From contig NZ_MVIF01000019.1 of NCBI RefSeq assembly GCF_002086675.1, positions 1-64,000 of the forward strand: a stretch of 64,000 nucleotides of DNA, read 5' to 3'. Origin of the DNA: Mycobacterium persicum (GTDB lineage: Bacteria; Actinomycetota; Actinomycetes; Mycobacteriales; Mycobacteriaceae). Shown here piece after piece: positions 1 to 9,632 of this stretch (positions are counted from its first letter, which is position 1; each line of letters opens with the position of its first letter). The notes beneath the pieces were generated by a model, which was not told the DNA's origin, searched no databases, and saw only the letters and a list, made by a program, of their open reading frames with translations. Both the position numbers and the translations under genes were made by a program.

Positions 1-63
1 CCGACTCAGGCTTGCGCCAACCCGCACGAGGCATACCCTACAAACTACACCCATGTAGTCTTA

Positions 64-428
64 ACTGAACGGTATTGGGCCTAGGGCGGTGTAGCCGATC
101 CCGAGCCGCTCGCATTGGCGCTGCGCCCAGGTGTGCCCGTTGAGCCAGAGCCATACCGGCCACGGCGCATAAGCGTTGGTCTTCCAAAACGCCCCACCCC
201 AGTCGGGATCCCACAGATAAAAATAGAAATGATTGACGAAGGCCATCTGCCGACCCCACTCCATGTGCGGATGCGCGAGGTGTTCTTGGCCCTTGGCCTT
301 CCATGACCGCCACACCGGGGTCTTCTCCTGCGCGATCCCGACCAGCACCACCTTCCCATCACCACCGTCGCGTTGGGCGGCCTCGATCAGCGGCGCGGCG
401 ATCTGCTCCTTGTTCTCGCCCTTAGCTT
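64..428 (-). pseudogene. Fragment of a conserved actinobacterial protein of unknown function
   Basis: On the minus strand a reading frame runs from a TAA at about 429 down to about 64. It encodes a Trp/Tyr/Phe-rich segment including KVVLVGIAQEK, PHMEWGRQMAFVNHFYFYLW and WPVWLWLNGH. I recall this segment from a widespread actinobacterial protein several hundred residues long and of unknown function, where it is internal. Here it has no upstream start, and the frame departs from the remembered family sequence after GIGYTAL, so both ends look missing. Its upstream edge coincides with the point where the adjacent PE_PGRS gene loses its 5' end, which suggests one rearrangement broke both. The family assignment is from memory and should be searched. 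Confidence 0.5.
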
Positions 429-1700
429 AGGGCTGCGAACGCGACGGCGGCCGCCAGCACGACGGGGCTGCTGGCCGCCGCGGCCGACGAGGTCTCGGCG
501 GCCGTGGCGTCGCTGTTCTCGGCGCATGCCCTGAGCTATCAACAGGTCGCCGGGCAGGCGGCGGCGTTTCACGATCAGTTTGTCCAGGCCTTGACCGGCG
601 CCGGCGCCTCGTCGTATGCCCTCACCGAGGTCGCCAATGTCCAGCAGAATCTGCTCAACGCGGTCAACGCGCCCGTCCAGGCGCTGTTCGGGCGCCCGTT
701 GATCGGCGACGGCGCGGCCGGCACCGCGACCAACCCCAGCGGACAAGATGGCGGCCTGCTGTACGGCAACGGGGGCGCCGGCTACAACAGCAGCGCCACC
801 CCCGGAATGGCCGGCGGCAACGGCGGCAACGCCGGACTGATCGGCACCGGCGGCGCCGGTGGAGCCGGCGGCGCCGGTGCCGCCGGTGGGGCCGGCGGTA
901 ACGGCGGCTGGCTATACGGCAACGGCGGCAGCGGCGGCCGCGGCGGGAATGCGGTCATCGCCGGTGGCGCGGGCGGCAACGGCGGCGCCGGCGGCGCCGC
1001 CGGGCTATGGGGCACCGGAGGCAGCGGCGGCCACGGCGGCAACGGCCTGGCCGGCAACAACGGCGTCAATCCCACCCCTGTCACCGACGCCGCGCTCAAC
1101 GGCGCCGCCGGCAACAGCAATATCGACCAAAACACCACCTTGACCGGCACGAATGGCGATGACGGCACGCCCGGGGGTGCCGGCATCAACGGCGGCAACG
1201 GCGGCGCCGGCGGAGCCGCCAATGCCAACCCCCAAAATGCCTCGGGAGCCTTCGCAGGCGGCGGCGGGAACGGTGCCACCGGCGGTGATGGCGGTGCCAG
1301 CGGCGGCACGGGCGGCACCGGCGGGCAGGCCGCGTCCTCCGGCTTCAGCGTGGGCGGTGACGGCGGCACCGGCGGTACCGGCGGTACCGGCACGAACGGC
1401 CAGGCCGGCGGTGCTGGCGGCGCCGGCGGTGCCGGTGGGCGCGGCGGCTGGCTGGTCGGCAGCGGCGGCAACGGCGGCAACGGCGGCTCCGGCGGCGCCG
1501 GCGGCGCCGGCGGCAACGGCGGCACCGGCGGCGATGGCGGCGGCGGCAGGGGCAAGGGCCTCGGTGGCCAGGGCGGCGCCGGCGGGGCGGGTGGCCCCGG
1601 TGGCGCCCCCGGAACCGGCGGTCGACCGGGCCAGCCCGGTCAGCCGGGCCAGCCCGGGCAACCGGGCCAACCCGGCGAACCAGGACGACCGGGCAATTAG
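426..1700 (+). pseudogene. 5'-truncated PE_PGRS family protein
   Basis: The frame opens at 426 just after a TAG and reads the second half of a PE domain ([16 protein letters not shown], then [12 protein letters not shown]). A long Gly-Gly-Ala/Asn PGRS region follows, and the tail is a collagen-like run of GQP triplets before the stop at 1700. The first 25-30 residues of the PE domain, which in this family start with a conserved MSFV-type sequence and guide ESX-5 export, are absent. No ATG lies upstream, and the first possible start is a GTG at 504 inside the PE domain. PE_PGRS proteins are cell-surface or secreted proteins of slow-growing mycobacteria. Without the N-terminal helix this copy is unlikely to be exported, so I call it a pseudogene, although a GTG-initiated 398-residue product is possible. 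Confidence 0.8.
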
Positions 1701-1892
1701 TATCCGCCGGACGCCTGCGGCCGAGCCCCAGGGCACCGGCCACTGTTCCTTTCGGCTGATCGTCGGCCATCCGCGTCGTATTCGCTGAGGACCTGCATTG
1801 CGGGTTCTCACACCAGGCGATCGCCTTCCCGAGCCAATTTTTGCCTCGCCTGGCGAGGCCTAACGACACCGCGATAGCCGGTACGTAGGCTC

Positions 1893-3167
1893 GTGCCGGT
1901 GAGCGCACGCGCGGGCATCGTTGTCACCGGTACCGAAGTCCTGACCGGGCGGGTCCAAGACCGAAACGGGCCTTGGATCGCCGATCGGCTGCTGGAGCTG
2001 GGGGTAGAGCTGGCTCACATCACCATCTGCGGCGACCGCCCCGCCGACATCGAGGCACAACTGCGCTTCCTGGCCGACCAAGGCGTGGACCTGATCGTCA
2101 CCAGCGGGGGGCTGGGGCCGACGGCCGACGACATGACGGTCGAAGTGGTGGCCCGGTTCTGTGGCCGCGCGCTGGTACTGGACACCGCGGTCGAAAACAC
2201 CATCGCCAACATCCTCAAGAAGCTGATGGCCCACTTCAACCCGGGCGACTTCGAAGCGGTCCGGGCAGCCAACCGCAAGCAGGCCATGGTCCCGGCCGGC
2301 GCGCAGGTGCTCGATCCGGTGGGGACCGCGCCGGGTGTCGTCGTGCCCGGAAGGCCGGCGGTGATCGTGCTGCCGGGGCCCCCGCGTGAGCTTCAACCCA
2401 TGTGGCACAAGGCAATTCAGACGCCCGCCGCACAAGAGGCGATCGCCGGCCGAACCGTCTACCGACAGGAGACCCTGCGGATGTTCGGCCTGCCCGAGTC
2501 CGGTCTTGCCGAGACCCTACGTGCCGCACAGGCATCCATCCCCGGCTACGACCGGCTCGAGATCACCACCTGCTTGCGGCGCGGCGAGATCGAAATGGTT
2601 ACCCGATACGAGCCACCCGACGCGGACGTGTACGCGCAGCTGACCCAGCTGCTCCGAAAGGAGCACAGCGAACAGCTCTACTCCGAAGACGGTTCCCAGG
2701 TCGACGATGTAATCGCCCGGCTGCTGGCTGGCCGGCGGATAGCAACCGCCGAATCCTGCACCGCCGGACTGCTTTCGGCACGGCTGACCGATCGTCCCGG
2801 TTCGTCGGACTACGTGGCCGGCGGCGTGGTCGCCTATTCCAACGACGCGAAAACCGAGTTACTGGGCGTCGACCCGGCCCTGATCCAGACGCACGGCGCG
2901 GTGTCGGAACCGGTGGCCGAGGCGATGGCGGCGGGTGCGGTGCAACGCTTCGGCGCCGACACCGCCGTCGCGATCACCGGGGTCGCCGGTCCGGCAGGGG
3001 GGACGGCGGACAAGCCGGTGGGGACGGTGTGCTTCACGGTGCTGCTTGACGATGGCCGCACACTCACCCGCACGCTGCGGCTCCCCGGCAACCGGTCCGA
3101 CATCCGCGAGCGCTCCACCACGGTGGCCATGCATCTGCTGCGACGCACCTTGCGGGGCGCGGATTAG
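1893..3167 (+). CDS. cinA: CinA-like protein (competence/damage-inducible protein, NMN deamidase family)
   Basis: A 424-residue protein closely matching remembered M. tuberculosis CinA (Rv1901, about 430 aa). The N-terminal MoCF-like domain (residues about 5-170) begins [20 protein letters not shown] and contains [13 protein letters not shown]. The C-terminal CinA domain (about 260-420) contains [18 protein letters not shown], which carries the Ser/Cys region of the nicotinamide-nucleotide amidase, and [11 protein letters not shown]. The family salvages pyridine nucleotides by deamidating NMN, and in mycobacteria CinA has been linked to drug tolerance. The GTG at 1893 is chosen because the next in-frame GTG (1899) would remove only two residues. 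The 3' end overlaps the convergent MFS gene by four bases. Confidence 0.95.
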   Translation: MPVSARAGIVVTGTEVLTGRVQDRNGPWIADRLLELGVELAHITICGDRPADIEAQLRFLADQGVDLIVTSGGLGPTADDMTVEVVARFCGRALVLDTAVENTIANILKKLMAHFNPGDFEAVRAANRKQAMVPAGAQVLDPVGTAPGVVVPGRPAVIVLPGPPRELQPMWHKAIQTPAAQEAIAGRTVYRQETLRMFGLPESGLAETLRAAQASIPGYDRLEITTCLRRGEIEMVTRYEPPDADVYAQLTQLLRKEHSEQLYSEDGSQVDDVIARLLAGRRIATAESCTAGLLSARLTDRPGSSDYVAGGVVAYSNDAKTELLGVDPALIQTHGAVSEPVAEAMAAGAVQRFGADTAVAITGVAGPAGGTADKPVGTVCFTVLLDDGRTLTRTLRLPGNRSDIRERSTTVAMHLLRRTLRGAD

Positions 3168-4453
3168 GTGACTTGCGCTGGCAATAGGGAACTTTCGGCA
3201 GTACCGAAGCGGACTCCGGTGGCGTCCTTGCCGATCATGGCGAGGACCGCGACCGCGGTCAGCACCGGCACGATCGTCGCCGCCAGCGCAAAGGGATACC
3301 CGTGCGATGCGGCCAGGTGTTCCTGAATGGGCAGGTTCAGCGCCGCCAACAGGTTGCCGAGCTGGTAGGTCACACCGGGATACAGACCACGAATGGCGTC
3401 CGGCGACATCTCGGTGAGATGAGCGGGGATCACCCCCCAGGCACCCTGCACACAGATCTGCATCAGGAACGAACCCAGGCACAACATCGCCGCGGTGTGC
3501 GAGTAAGCGAACAGCGGCACGATCGGCAACCCCAAGACCGCGCAGAAAACGATGGTGTAGCGGCGGCTGAAGCGCTGCGACAGCGTACCGAAAACCAGGC
3601 CGCCGATGATGGCGCCGATGTTGTAGACAACCGCGATCCAGCGGGCGGTCGCGGTGGACAGCCCGGCCCCCTGGTCGGTGGTCGCGGTCAAGAAGGTGGG
3701 GTAGACGTCCTGGGTGCCGTGGCTCATCCAGTTGAACGCGGTCATCAGCAGCATCAGGTAAAAGAACCGGCGGATGATCGCGGCGCTGCCCAGCACGTCA
3801 CGAATTCGGGTCTTGGTGAGCCGCATCCGGTCCTGCGCGGCTTCCCACACCTCGGATTCCTTCACCCGGTAGCGGATGATCAGGCTGATCAGAGCCGGGA
3901 TGATGGAAAGACCGAACAGCCAGCGCCACGACAGGCCCAGCCAGTTCACAACCAGCAGGCAGGCCAGGGTGGCCAGCAGATAGCCGAATGCGTAGCCCTC
4001 TTGCAGCAGCCCGGAGAAGAACCCGCGCCGGCCGACGGGCACCTTCTCCATCGCCAGCGCGGCACCCAGCCCCCACTCGCCGCCCATCCCGATGCCATAC
4101 AGCAGGCGCAGGATCACCAGTACGGTGAAGTTCGGCGCGAAGGCGCACAGGAATCCGACCACCGAATACAACATCACGTCGACCATGAGCGGAATGCGCC
4201 GGCCGACGCGATCGGCCCACAGCCCGAACAGCAGCGCACCCACCGGGCGCATCGCCAGAGTGGCCGTCGTGACGAATGCGACTTCAGTCTTGGTGTGGTG
4301 GAAGGTTTTTGCGATGTCGGCGTAGACCAGCACCACGATGAAGTAGTCGAAGGCGTCCATCGTCCAGCCCAAGAACGCCGCAATGAACGAGTTTCGCTGG
4401 TCGACGGTCAGCCCCGGTGTCGTCACGTCAGCATCGTGCAGCACGGGGGCCAT
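3164..4453 (-). CDS. MFS transporter, NanT/sialate-type sugar or organic acid permease
   Basis: A 429-residue integral membrane protein with about twelve hydrophobic segments and MFS signatures: [10 protein letters not shown] after TM2, a GMGGEWGLG motif in TM4/5 (typical of the sialic acid/aromatic acid:H+ symporter group) and [13 protein letters not shown] near the end. It occupies the position of Rv1902c (nanT) next to cinA. The start at 4453 ([10 protein letters not shown]) is preferred over an upstream ATG because the longer form would run into the divergent gene starting at 4500. The substrate cannot be read from sequence; sialate is only the family label, and aromatic or short organic acids are equally possible. 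It is convergent with cinA and divergent from an amidohydrolase, with 46 bp between. Confidence 0.88.
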   Translation of the reverse strand: MAPVLHDADVTTPGLTVDQRNSFIAAFLGWTMDAFDYFIVVLVYADIAKTFHHTKTEVAFVTTATLAMRPVGALLFGLWADRVGRRIPLMVDVMLYSVVGFLCAFAPNFTVLVILRLLYGIGMGGEWGLGAALAMEKVPVGRRGFFSGLLQEGYAFGYLLATLACLLVVNWLGLSWRWLFGLSIIPALISLIIRYRVKESEVWEAAQDRMRLTKTRIRDVLGSAAIIRRFFYLMLLMTAFNWMSHGTQDVYPTFLTATTDQGAGLSTATARWIAVVYNIGAIIGGLVFGTLSQRFSRRYTIVFCAVLGLPIVPLFAYSHTAAMLCLGSFLMQICVQGAWGVIPAHLTEMSPDAIRGLYPGVTYQLGNLLAALNLPIQEHLAASHGYPFALAATIVPVLTAVAVLAMIGKDATGVRFGTAESSLLPAQVT

Positions 4454-4499
4454 CCCGCGAACGTTGGGGTTGGCCGAGCGCGCGAGTAACTTCGGGAAC

Positions 4500-5567
4500 A
4501 TGCGAATCATCGATGCCGACGGACACGTCGCCGAAAACGCGTCATTGGCCATCGAAGCACTCAAGCGCTGGCCGGAATACGTGCAACCCAGCAGCGACGG
4601 ACGACCAGGGCTGCGGATCGAAGGTCGTAACTACCCGGAGGACACGGGGCCCGGTGCCGGTTGCCCACCCCAGCACGGGATCACCACGGCAGGCGATATC
4701 CACACGGCGACCGCCGAGGGTGTGCTGGGTGACGCCGACCGCGATCACCTCGACACGATGGTGCTCTATCCCAGCCTCGGGTTGTGCGTGCCCAGCCTGG
4801 AAAACCCTGACTTCGCAGCCGGTTTCGCGCGTCTGTACAACCAGTGGATCGCCGATTTCTGCGCGCCGTCCAACGGACGGCTACGCGGGGTCGCCGTGAC
4901 CCCGATCGAACACGGGCAGGTGGCCGTCGACATCATGGCCGAGGCCAAAGACCTCGGGCTGGTCGCCACCCTGGTTCCGCCGGCCCTCAAGACGCGCAAC
5001 CTCGACCATCCTGACCTCGACCCGTTCTACGCCGCCGCCATCGAGCTGGAGATGCCGCTCGGGATTCACGGCGCCCCGGGTATTCACCTGCCCAAGATTG
5101 GCGTGGACCGCTTCACCAACTACATCCAGGTGCACTGCATCAGCTTTCCGTTCGATCAGATGACCGCGATGACCGCGCTGGTTTCCGGCGGCGTCTTCGA
5201 ACGCCATCCTCGATTGCGGGTGGCCTTCCTCGAGGCGGGCGCCGGCTGGGTTCCGTTCTTCATCGATCGCCTGCACGAGCACTACGAGAAGCGCGGCGAC
5301 TGGATCGAGGGCGGCTGGCGCCACGACCCCCAGGACTACTGGCGGGCCGGCAACATCTGGGTGACCTGCGAGCCGGAGGAGCCGATCCTGCCGGGTGTGA
5401 TCGACGTACTCGGCGACGACTTCATCATGTTCGCCAGCGACTACCCGCACTGGGACGGCGAATGGCCGGAGAGCACAAAGCATCTGCGCACCCGGTCCGA
5501 CATCAGCGAAGAGTCGCGGGAAAAGATCGGCGGCCGCAACGCCCAGCGCTTCTACGCGCTGAATTGA
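4500..5567 (+). CDS. Amidohydrolase family protein (Amidohydro_2, ACMSD-like)
   Basis: A 355-residue protein starting MRIIDADGH, the first metal-binding D-x-G-H element of amidohydrolase-2 proteins. Further family features are [11 protein letters not shown] (metal-binding His, about residue 190), [13 protein letters not shown] and [13 protein letters not shown] near the C-terminus (metal-binding Asp). These TIM-barrel enzymes decarboxylate or hydrolyse aromatic or cyclic substrates, often with one zinc; the substrate here is unknown. The ATG at 4500 is chosen over an in-frame upstream ATG (4383) because the product then begins exactly at the conserved metal motif and the upstream part lies inside the divergent MFS gene. 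The following gene begins 15 bp downstream. I do not recall this gene at the same place in M. tuberculosis. Confidence 0.88.
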   Translation: MRIIDADGHVAENASLAIEALKRWPEYVQPSSDGRPGLRIEGRNYPEDTGPGAGCPPQHGITTAGDIHTATAEGVLGDADRDHLDTMVLYPSLGLCVPSLENPDFAAGFARLYNQWIADFCAPSNGRLRGVAVTPIEHGQVAVDIMAEAKDLGLVATLVPPALKTRNLDHPDLDPFYAAAIELEMPLGIHGAPGIHLPKIGVDRFTNYIQVHCISFPFDQMTAMTALVSGGVFERHPRLRVAFLEAGAGWVPFFIDRLHEHYEKRGDWIEGGWRHDPQDYWRAGNIWVTCEPEEPILPGVIDVLGDDFIMFASDYPHWDGEWPESTKHLRTRSDISEESREKIGGRNAQRFYALN

Positions 5568-5582
5568 TGGCAGGATCGGCGC

Positions 5583-5984
5583 ATGGGTCCTTTTCTGGTG
5601 CGTGCGGCGTTGACGGGTTTTGCGTTGTGGGTGGTGACCCTGTGCGTTCCGGGGGTGCGCTTTGTCGGAGGTGATACGACGTTGCAGCGGGTGGGCATCA
5701 TCTTCGTCGTCGCGGTCATCTTCGGATTGGTTAATGCATTCATCAAGCCGATCGTGCAATTCCTGTCGATCCCGCTGTACATCCTCACCCTCGGCCTTTT
5801 TCACATCGTCATCAACGCGTTCATGCTGTGGATCACCGCCCAGATCACCAAAGACACGACCCATTGGGGCCTGCAGATAGACCATTTCTGGTGGAGCGCC
5901 ATCTGGGCGGCGATCCTGTTGTCGATCGTGAGCTGGATATTGTCGCTGCTGACTCGCCGCGCTGCGCGCAGCCGCAATAGCTGA
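5583..5984 (+). CDS. Small four-helix membrane protein, phage-holin-4-like family (Rv1903-like)
   Basis: A 133-residue, very hydrophobic protein with four predicted transmembrane segments (about residues 5-23, 36-58, 64-88 and 105-126). It ends in a basic tail, RRAARSRNS. The pattern NAFIKPIVQFLSIPLYILTL is characteristic of the PF04020-type (phage_holin_4_2) membrane proteins, whose function is not established; they are found in many bacteria without phage context. Size and position agree with Rv1903. It starts 15 bp after the amidohydrolase, so the two may be co-transcribed, and a GGCAGGA stretch lies upstream of the ATG. Confidence 0.85.
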   Translation: MGPFLVRAALTGFALWVVTLCVPGVRFVGGDTTLQRVGIIFVVAVIFGLVNAFIKPIVQFLSIPLYILTLGLFHIVINAFMLWITAQITKDTTHWGLQIDHFWWSAIWAAILLSIVSWILSLLTRRAARSRNS

Positions 5985-5988
5985 GCGG

Positions 5989-6780
5989 TCAGCGCGCCTG
6001 CCATCGCGGCGGTCGTTTCTCGGCGAACGCGCGCGGTCCTTCCTTGGCGTCCTGCGTCTGGAAAATGCGGTCGCTGTGCCGGGTCTCGTTGTCGTATGCC
6101 GACTCCAGGTCGAGTGCCAGCCCTTCGACGGCGCATTGCTTGGTTGCCGATACCGCTAGGGGAGCGTTGGCGGCGATCCGCGCGGCGTAGTCATAGGCGG
6201 TATCCATCAGCCGGGCGGCCGCGACCACGCGGTTGATCAGCCCCATGGCCAGCGCGCGCTGCGCGTCCACCAGGTCGGCGGTCAGCAGCAGCTCCATCGC
6301 CAGCGCATAGGGAATCTGGCGTGGCAGTCGCACCGTGCTACCGCCGCCCGCGAAGAGTCCGCGTTTGGGCTCCATCACCGCGAAACGTGCCTCGGGTACG
6401 GCCACCCGGATGTCGGTGAGCCCCAGCATCTCGAATCCGCCCGCGACACACGTGCCGTTCACCGCGGCAACGATCGGCTTGTGGACCGGAAACCGATGCA
6501 ACACCGCATGGATGGCGTCGTCCTTGTTCCACCCTTCGGGCCGGGGGAGATCACCGGTCAGCTCGGGGATGAACTTCTTGAGGTCGGCTCCGGTGCAGAA
6601 GTCGTGCCCGACGCCGGTGACGACGGCGACCCAGGCATTGGCGTCATCGCGAAAGGCGGCCCAGGCGTGGGCGAGGTCACGGAAATGCGCCATGTCGAGA
6701 GAGTTACGCGCCTCGGGCCGGTTGATTGTGATGGTGACAATGTGGTCGAGGTGGTCATGCTGCGTGTAATCGATGCTCAC
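5989..6780 (-). CDS. Enoyl-CoA hydratase/isomerase family protein
   Basis: A 263-residue crotonase-fold protein. The oxyanion-hole segments are visible: VTGVGHDFCTGADLKKF (about residues 55-72) and AVNGTCVAGGFEMLGLTD (about 105-123), which set up binding of the acyl-CoA thioester. MEPKRGLFAGGGSTVRLPR (about 135-155) covers the usual catalytic Glu region. Such enzymes hydrate or isomerise enoyl-CoAs in fatty acid, sterol or amino acid breakdown. Length is typical (250-270). The start is a GTG at 6780 with no strong ribosome binding site. It is convergent with the Rv1903-like gene, with four bases between stops. The exact substrate is not predictable. Confidence 0.9.
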   Translation of the reverse strand: MSIDYTQHDHLDHIVTITINRPEARNSLDMAHFRDLAHAWAAFRDDANAWVAVVTGVGHDFCTGADLKKFIPELTGDLPRPEGWNKDDAIHAVLHRFPVHKPIVAAVNGTCVAGGFEMLGLTDIRVAVPEARFAVMEPKRGLFAGGGSTVRLPRQIPYALAMELLLTADLVDAQRALAMGLINRVVAAARLMDTAYDYAARIAANAPLAVSATKQCAVEGLALDLESAYDNETRHSDRIFQTQDAKEGPRAFAEKRPPRWQAR

Positions 6781-7045
6781 CGCGTTATCGGCCGGTTTCT
6801 CTTAGCAGTAGCAAGCTTTGATCAGATAGTAGTGATGCCGCCGCGCCCGGTGGTCGCACAGCCAAGAACATGGCTGCCGTCATGAATTACGCAAAATTTG
6901 GTTTTAGACATCCTTCTTTTTCAGGATCTGTTACACATATGCTTACTACCACTGTGAAAACAGGGCACTCCTAGCCAGGACGATCACCCGCGCGCCTTCC
7001 CATAGCCAGGACGGCAGCACTTAGCACCACACGACGGACGGGACG

Positions 7046-7474
7046 TTGCACAAGATGGACACTGTCGCGCTCGGAGCATCCGGTCCCGCGAGCACGCGGC
7101 TGAGTTTGCAATTGGGTGACGCGCAAAGCGGTCTACGGGCGGTCACCGAATCTAGTGGCTCGGCTGTTGTGGTCCACGTCGGTGGTGACATCGATGCCAG
7201 TAACGAGACAGTCTGGCAACGGTTGGTGACCCGCAGCGCCGCCATCGCCATCGCGCCGGGGCCGTTCGTCATCGACGTCAGAGACCTCGAGTTCATGGGG
7301 TCGTGCGCGTATGCCGTGCTGGCGCAGGAATCGGTGCGGTGCCGCCGTCGTGGTGTGAACCTGCGGCTGGTCAGCAACCAGCCGATCGTGGCCCGCACCA
7401 TCGCCGCGTGCGGTCTGCGTCGCCTGCTGCCGATGTACACCTCGGTCGAGAACGCGCTGGCGCCGCCGGCCTGA
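7046..7474 (+). CDS. STAS-domain anti-sigma factor antagonist (Rv1904-like)
   Basis: A protein of about 140 residues with a single STAS domain. It contains VVHVGGDIDASNETVW (first strand and helix) and FVIDVRDLEFMGSCAYAVLAQ, where the Ser of the FxxS element sits at the position phosphorylated in SpoIIAA-type proteins. SpoIIAA-type proteins bind anti-sigma kinases and release a sigma factor when unphosphorylated. Position and size match Rv1904. The start is uncertain: TTG at 7046 or ATG at 7055; I see no clear ribosome binding site for either. It is convergent with aao, with three bases between the stops. The 265 bp upstream (6781-7045) is AT-richer and probably carries its promoter, though I could not define -35/-10 boxes. 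Confidence 0.85.
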   Translation: MHKMDTVALGASGPASTRLSLQLGDAQSGLRAVTESSGSAVVVHVGGDIDASNETVWQRLVTRSAAIAIAPGPFVIDVRDLEFMGSCAYAVLAQESVRCRRRGVNLRLVSNQPIVARTIAACGLRRLLPMYTSVENALAPPA

Positions 7475-7477
7475 AGC

Positions 7478-8440
7478 TCATTGCGCGCCGAGGAGGCGCG
7501 CCACGTCCCGCGCACATCCCCATGAAAGCGTTACTCCGTTGGCGCTGTGACCGTAGTTGTGGATACACCGCGCCCGGCCGAGCGGCTCGGACTCCACCCG
7601 CACCGACGGACGGTCCGGACGCAGCCCGGTGATCGTCTCGATCACCGCGGCCTGGCCAAGCCGCGGCTCGATTCGCCGGCAGCGCTGCAGGATCCGGTCG
7701 GTCACCGTGGGGTCCGCGGTCGTGTCCCAGCGGTCGGCGATACTGATGCCGCCGCAGACCACGCGCTGCGGGTGGGGGAAGTAGCAGACCCATTCCGGGG
7801 AGTCGTTGCGTTCCAGAAATATCTGCTGCAGACCGGGATTGACCATGACAACGTGCTGGCCGAACAGCGGCCGCAAGGTGTCGTCGCCGGTCAGCTCTGC
7901 GGCGCCGAGACCGGCGCAGTTCACCACGATCGGTGCGGCGTCGGTGGCCTCGGCCAGCGACCGCACCGGACGGATCTCGATCTCGCAGCCGGCCGCGGCC
8001 AACCGCTTGGTCAGGTATTCGAGGTAGTGGGGCATGTCGATCATGGGCAGCGTGGAGCGAAACCCGGCCGGAAAGCCTTCGGGTATTTCGGCCGGATCGG
8101 CCGGCCGCAGGTCGGGGATCAACGCGACCTGCGGCGGCAGCGCCGCGCCCACGGGTACGTCACCGACAGTCAGGGCCGGCGCCATGCGAACTCCGGTGGA
8201 CGGGTCTGTGCCGAGTTCGCCGAACACGCGCAGCGATTCCGCCGCCCAAGCCAACGTCTTGGCGACAGGCTCGGTGAACACCGGGCCCCACACCGCCCCA
8301 GCCACCGCCGAGGTCGTGTCCTGCGGCATCGCGGCGGTCCAGATGTGCACCGGCCATCCCGCTTCGGCCAGGCACAGCGCTGAGGTCAATCCGCTGACGC
8401 CGGCACCGATGACGACGACCTGTTGTACACGGTCAGCCAC
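7478..8440 (-). CDS. aao: D-amino acid oxidase (FAD-dependent)
   Basis: A 320-residue flavoprotein corresponding to Rv1905c. The N-terminus has the Rossmann dinucleotide motif VVVIGAGVSGLTSALCLAEAG, the substrate domain follows, and the end has HNYGHSANGVTLSWGCA, the typical C-terminal DAO signature with the Gly-rich FAD contact. DAO enzymes oxidise D-amino acids to imino acids, producing hydrogen peroxide. Length is normal for bacterial forms. It lies 18 bp downstream of the Rv1906c-like gene on the same strand, so the two are probably co-transcribed. No C-terminal targeting signal is expected in bacteria, and the product should be cytoplasmic. Confidence 0.92.
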   Translation of the reverse strand: MADRVQQVVVIGAGVSGLTSALCLAEAGWPVHIWTAAMPQDTTSAVAGAVWGPVFTEPVAKTLAWAAESLRVFGELGTDPSTGVRMAPALTVGDVPVGAALPPQVALIPDLRPADPAEIPEGFPAGFRSTLPMIDMPHYLEYLTKRLAAAGCEIEIRPVRSLAEATDAAPIVVNCAGLGAAELTGDDTLRPLFGQHVVMVNPGLQQIFLERNDSPEWVCYFPHPQRVVCGGISIADRWDTTADPTVTDRILQRCRRIEPRLGQAAVIETITGLRPDRPSVRVESEPLGRARCIHNYGHSANGVTLSWGCARDVARLLGAQ

Positions 8441-8458
8441 AGCAGCGTCACCCGGCCG

Positions 8459-8923
8459 TCAGGACTGCGGCACCCGTTCGCCGGTCGGGCCGAGCAGCCC
8501 GTTGAGGATCGCCAGATCGGTTTGCAGCTGGGCACCTGCCGCAGGCCCCGGAAGTTCCGCCGGCGCAGTGCCCTCGCCGGTGATCTGCCAGGGCTGGCAC
8601 CCGGATGTCCTGAATGCCTTGTCGGTCGGCTGAATCTGCACTACCTGCGGCTTCTTGCTCAGGGCATTGTCGAGCAGCGCGCCGTCGGGATTGGCCAACC
8701 GCTTCCAATAACAGGTGCCGTTCCCGACGGGCCCGGCAGAGCTGTAGGTGCCCGGCGCGATGTCGGTGCCCACCGTATAGGTGCCGTCGTGATCGATGGT
8801 CGTCTTGGGGGCGGACGGCGGTGCCGGCTGCGGGTCAGCAGCCGCGACACCTGCGGACCCGACCCAACCCGTGAGGATCAGCCCGGCAGCGAGAAATACG
8901 GCGGCCGGCGCCTTCGAACTCAT
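8459..8923 (-). CDS. Conserved secreted protein (Rv1906c-like)
   Basis: A 154-residue protein with a classical signal peptide: a short basic N-terminus, hydrophobic core about 8-25, and an AAA-D cleavage site near residue 29. The mature part contains HDGTYTVGTDIAPGTYSS, a motif common in short mycobacterial and actinobacterial secreted proteins, and two Cys (in GTCYWKR and TSGCQPW) that could form a disulfide outside the cytoplasm. It corresponds in size and position to Rv1906c, whose function is unknown. It is the first gene of a probable two-gene unit with aao. Confidence 0.85.
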   Translation of the reverse strand: MSSKAPAAVFLAAGLILTGWVGSAGVAAADPQPAPPSAPKTTIDHDGTYTVGTDIAPGTYSSAGPVGNGTCYWKRLANPDGALLDNALSKKPQVVQIQPTDKAFRTSGCQPWQITGEGTAPAELPGPAAGAQLQTDLAILNGLLGPTGERVPQS

Positions 8924-9263
8924 AGCTCAGCAGCCTACCGGGGCGGGCAGCTAATTTCGAACCGCCGGCACGGTACGAATCGCCGACCTGCGTACCGAGG
9001 ACGCGACGGCAGAGTTTGCAGCGGCGCGGCTGAACAGGCTCATCGACTTCGCGGGCATGCCGACTCCTGACCAGTGCCGGCCGGCCCAGGCTGGCTCGGC
9101 AAGTGCATTGTGCGCCAACGACTTCCAGAACGTGCGCGGCGCCGGCCGGCGCGGACAACGACCGTCGTTTCCCCAAGCGGGGGCCAGGGTACCCACTACC
9201 ACGTTGGGTCGCAACGCAACTGGAGTCAACAGCACAACTGACAGACCGGCAGTGAAGGAGGAC
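8924..9263 (+). other. Intergenic region with a short open stretch, probable gene remnant
   Basis: About 340 bp between the divergent Rv1906c-like and small membrane protein genes. The plus frame continuous with the downstream gene is open from about 8953 and reads VRIADLRTEDATAEFAAARL then NRLIDFAGMPTP. This is more protein-like than random sequence, but it has no start or ribosome binding site of its own. I treat it as a possible relict of unknown identity. Promoters for both flanking genes must lie here, but I could not assign boxes. Confidence 0.3.
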
Positions 9264-9578
9264 ATGATGCTGTGGCTTGCCGTGCTGCTCATCGTGGTGG
9301 GTGTTGCGTCGTTTGTGGTGGGCTTTGTGCTCGTCACCAACGGCACCACGGTGCCACCACGCCGCCGTACCCAAGAAGACCCGAGCGGTGTCAAGCGGGC
9401 CGCCTCGCGGGTGGCATGGCCGGACGTATTCCGGCGAATGCCCAGTAGTTTCGCCGTCACCCTGGACGAAAACGCGAACCGCAGTGACCGGCTGGCCGCG
9501 GTTGGGTCATTGTGCGTGCTGATTGCCGCGCTCGCGTGGAGCATCGCCGTCTTGGCGTTGATTACCGCGTTCGTGTGA
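9264..9578 (+). CDS. Small two-helix membrane protein of unknown function
   Basis: A 104-residue protein with a transmembrane segment at each end (about residues 3-24 and 80-102), separated by a basic, Arg-rich cytoplasmic or external middle (PPRRRTQEDPSG). The start is decided by a very strong ribosome binding site, GAAGGAGG at 9254-9261, immediately upstream of tandem ATG codons at 9264 and 9267. A longer in-frame extension to 9057 exists but lacks a binding site. I do not recognise a family. It is followed by the convergent SRPBCC gene, whose stop lies about 55 bp away. Confidence 0.7.
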   Translation: MMLWLAVLLIVVGVASFVVGFVLVTNGTTVPPRRRTQEDPSGVKRAASRVAWPDVFRRMPSSFAVTLDENANRSDRLAAVGSLCVLIAALAWSIAVLALITAFV

Positions 9579-9632
9579 GCCAGATGTCCGGTGAGCCCAA
9601 GCGGTATGCAATAAGCGCCGGTGGGCAGCCGT

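Noticed and set aside
782..1555. Long Pro-rich open frame on the minus strand inside the PE_PGRS gene
   Set aside because: It is the antisense of Gly-Gly-Ala/Asn codons. GC-rich PGRS repeats always create such frames, and there is no start signal or family match.
504..1700. PE_PGRS repeats considered as a CRISPR or tandem-repeat array
   Set aside because: Repeats are degenerate Gly-codon triplets in one reading frame with no constant spacers.
9057..9263. N-terminal extension of the small membrane protein gene to an upstream ATG
   Set aside because: A much stronger ribosome binding site lies directly before ATG 9264, and the extension would place about 70 polar residues before the first membrane helix.
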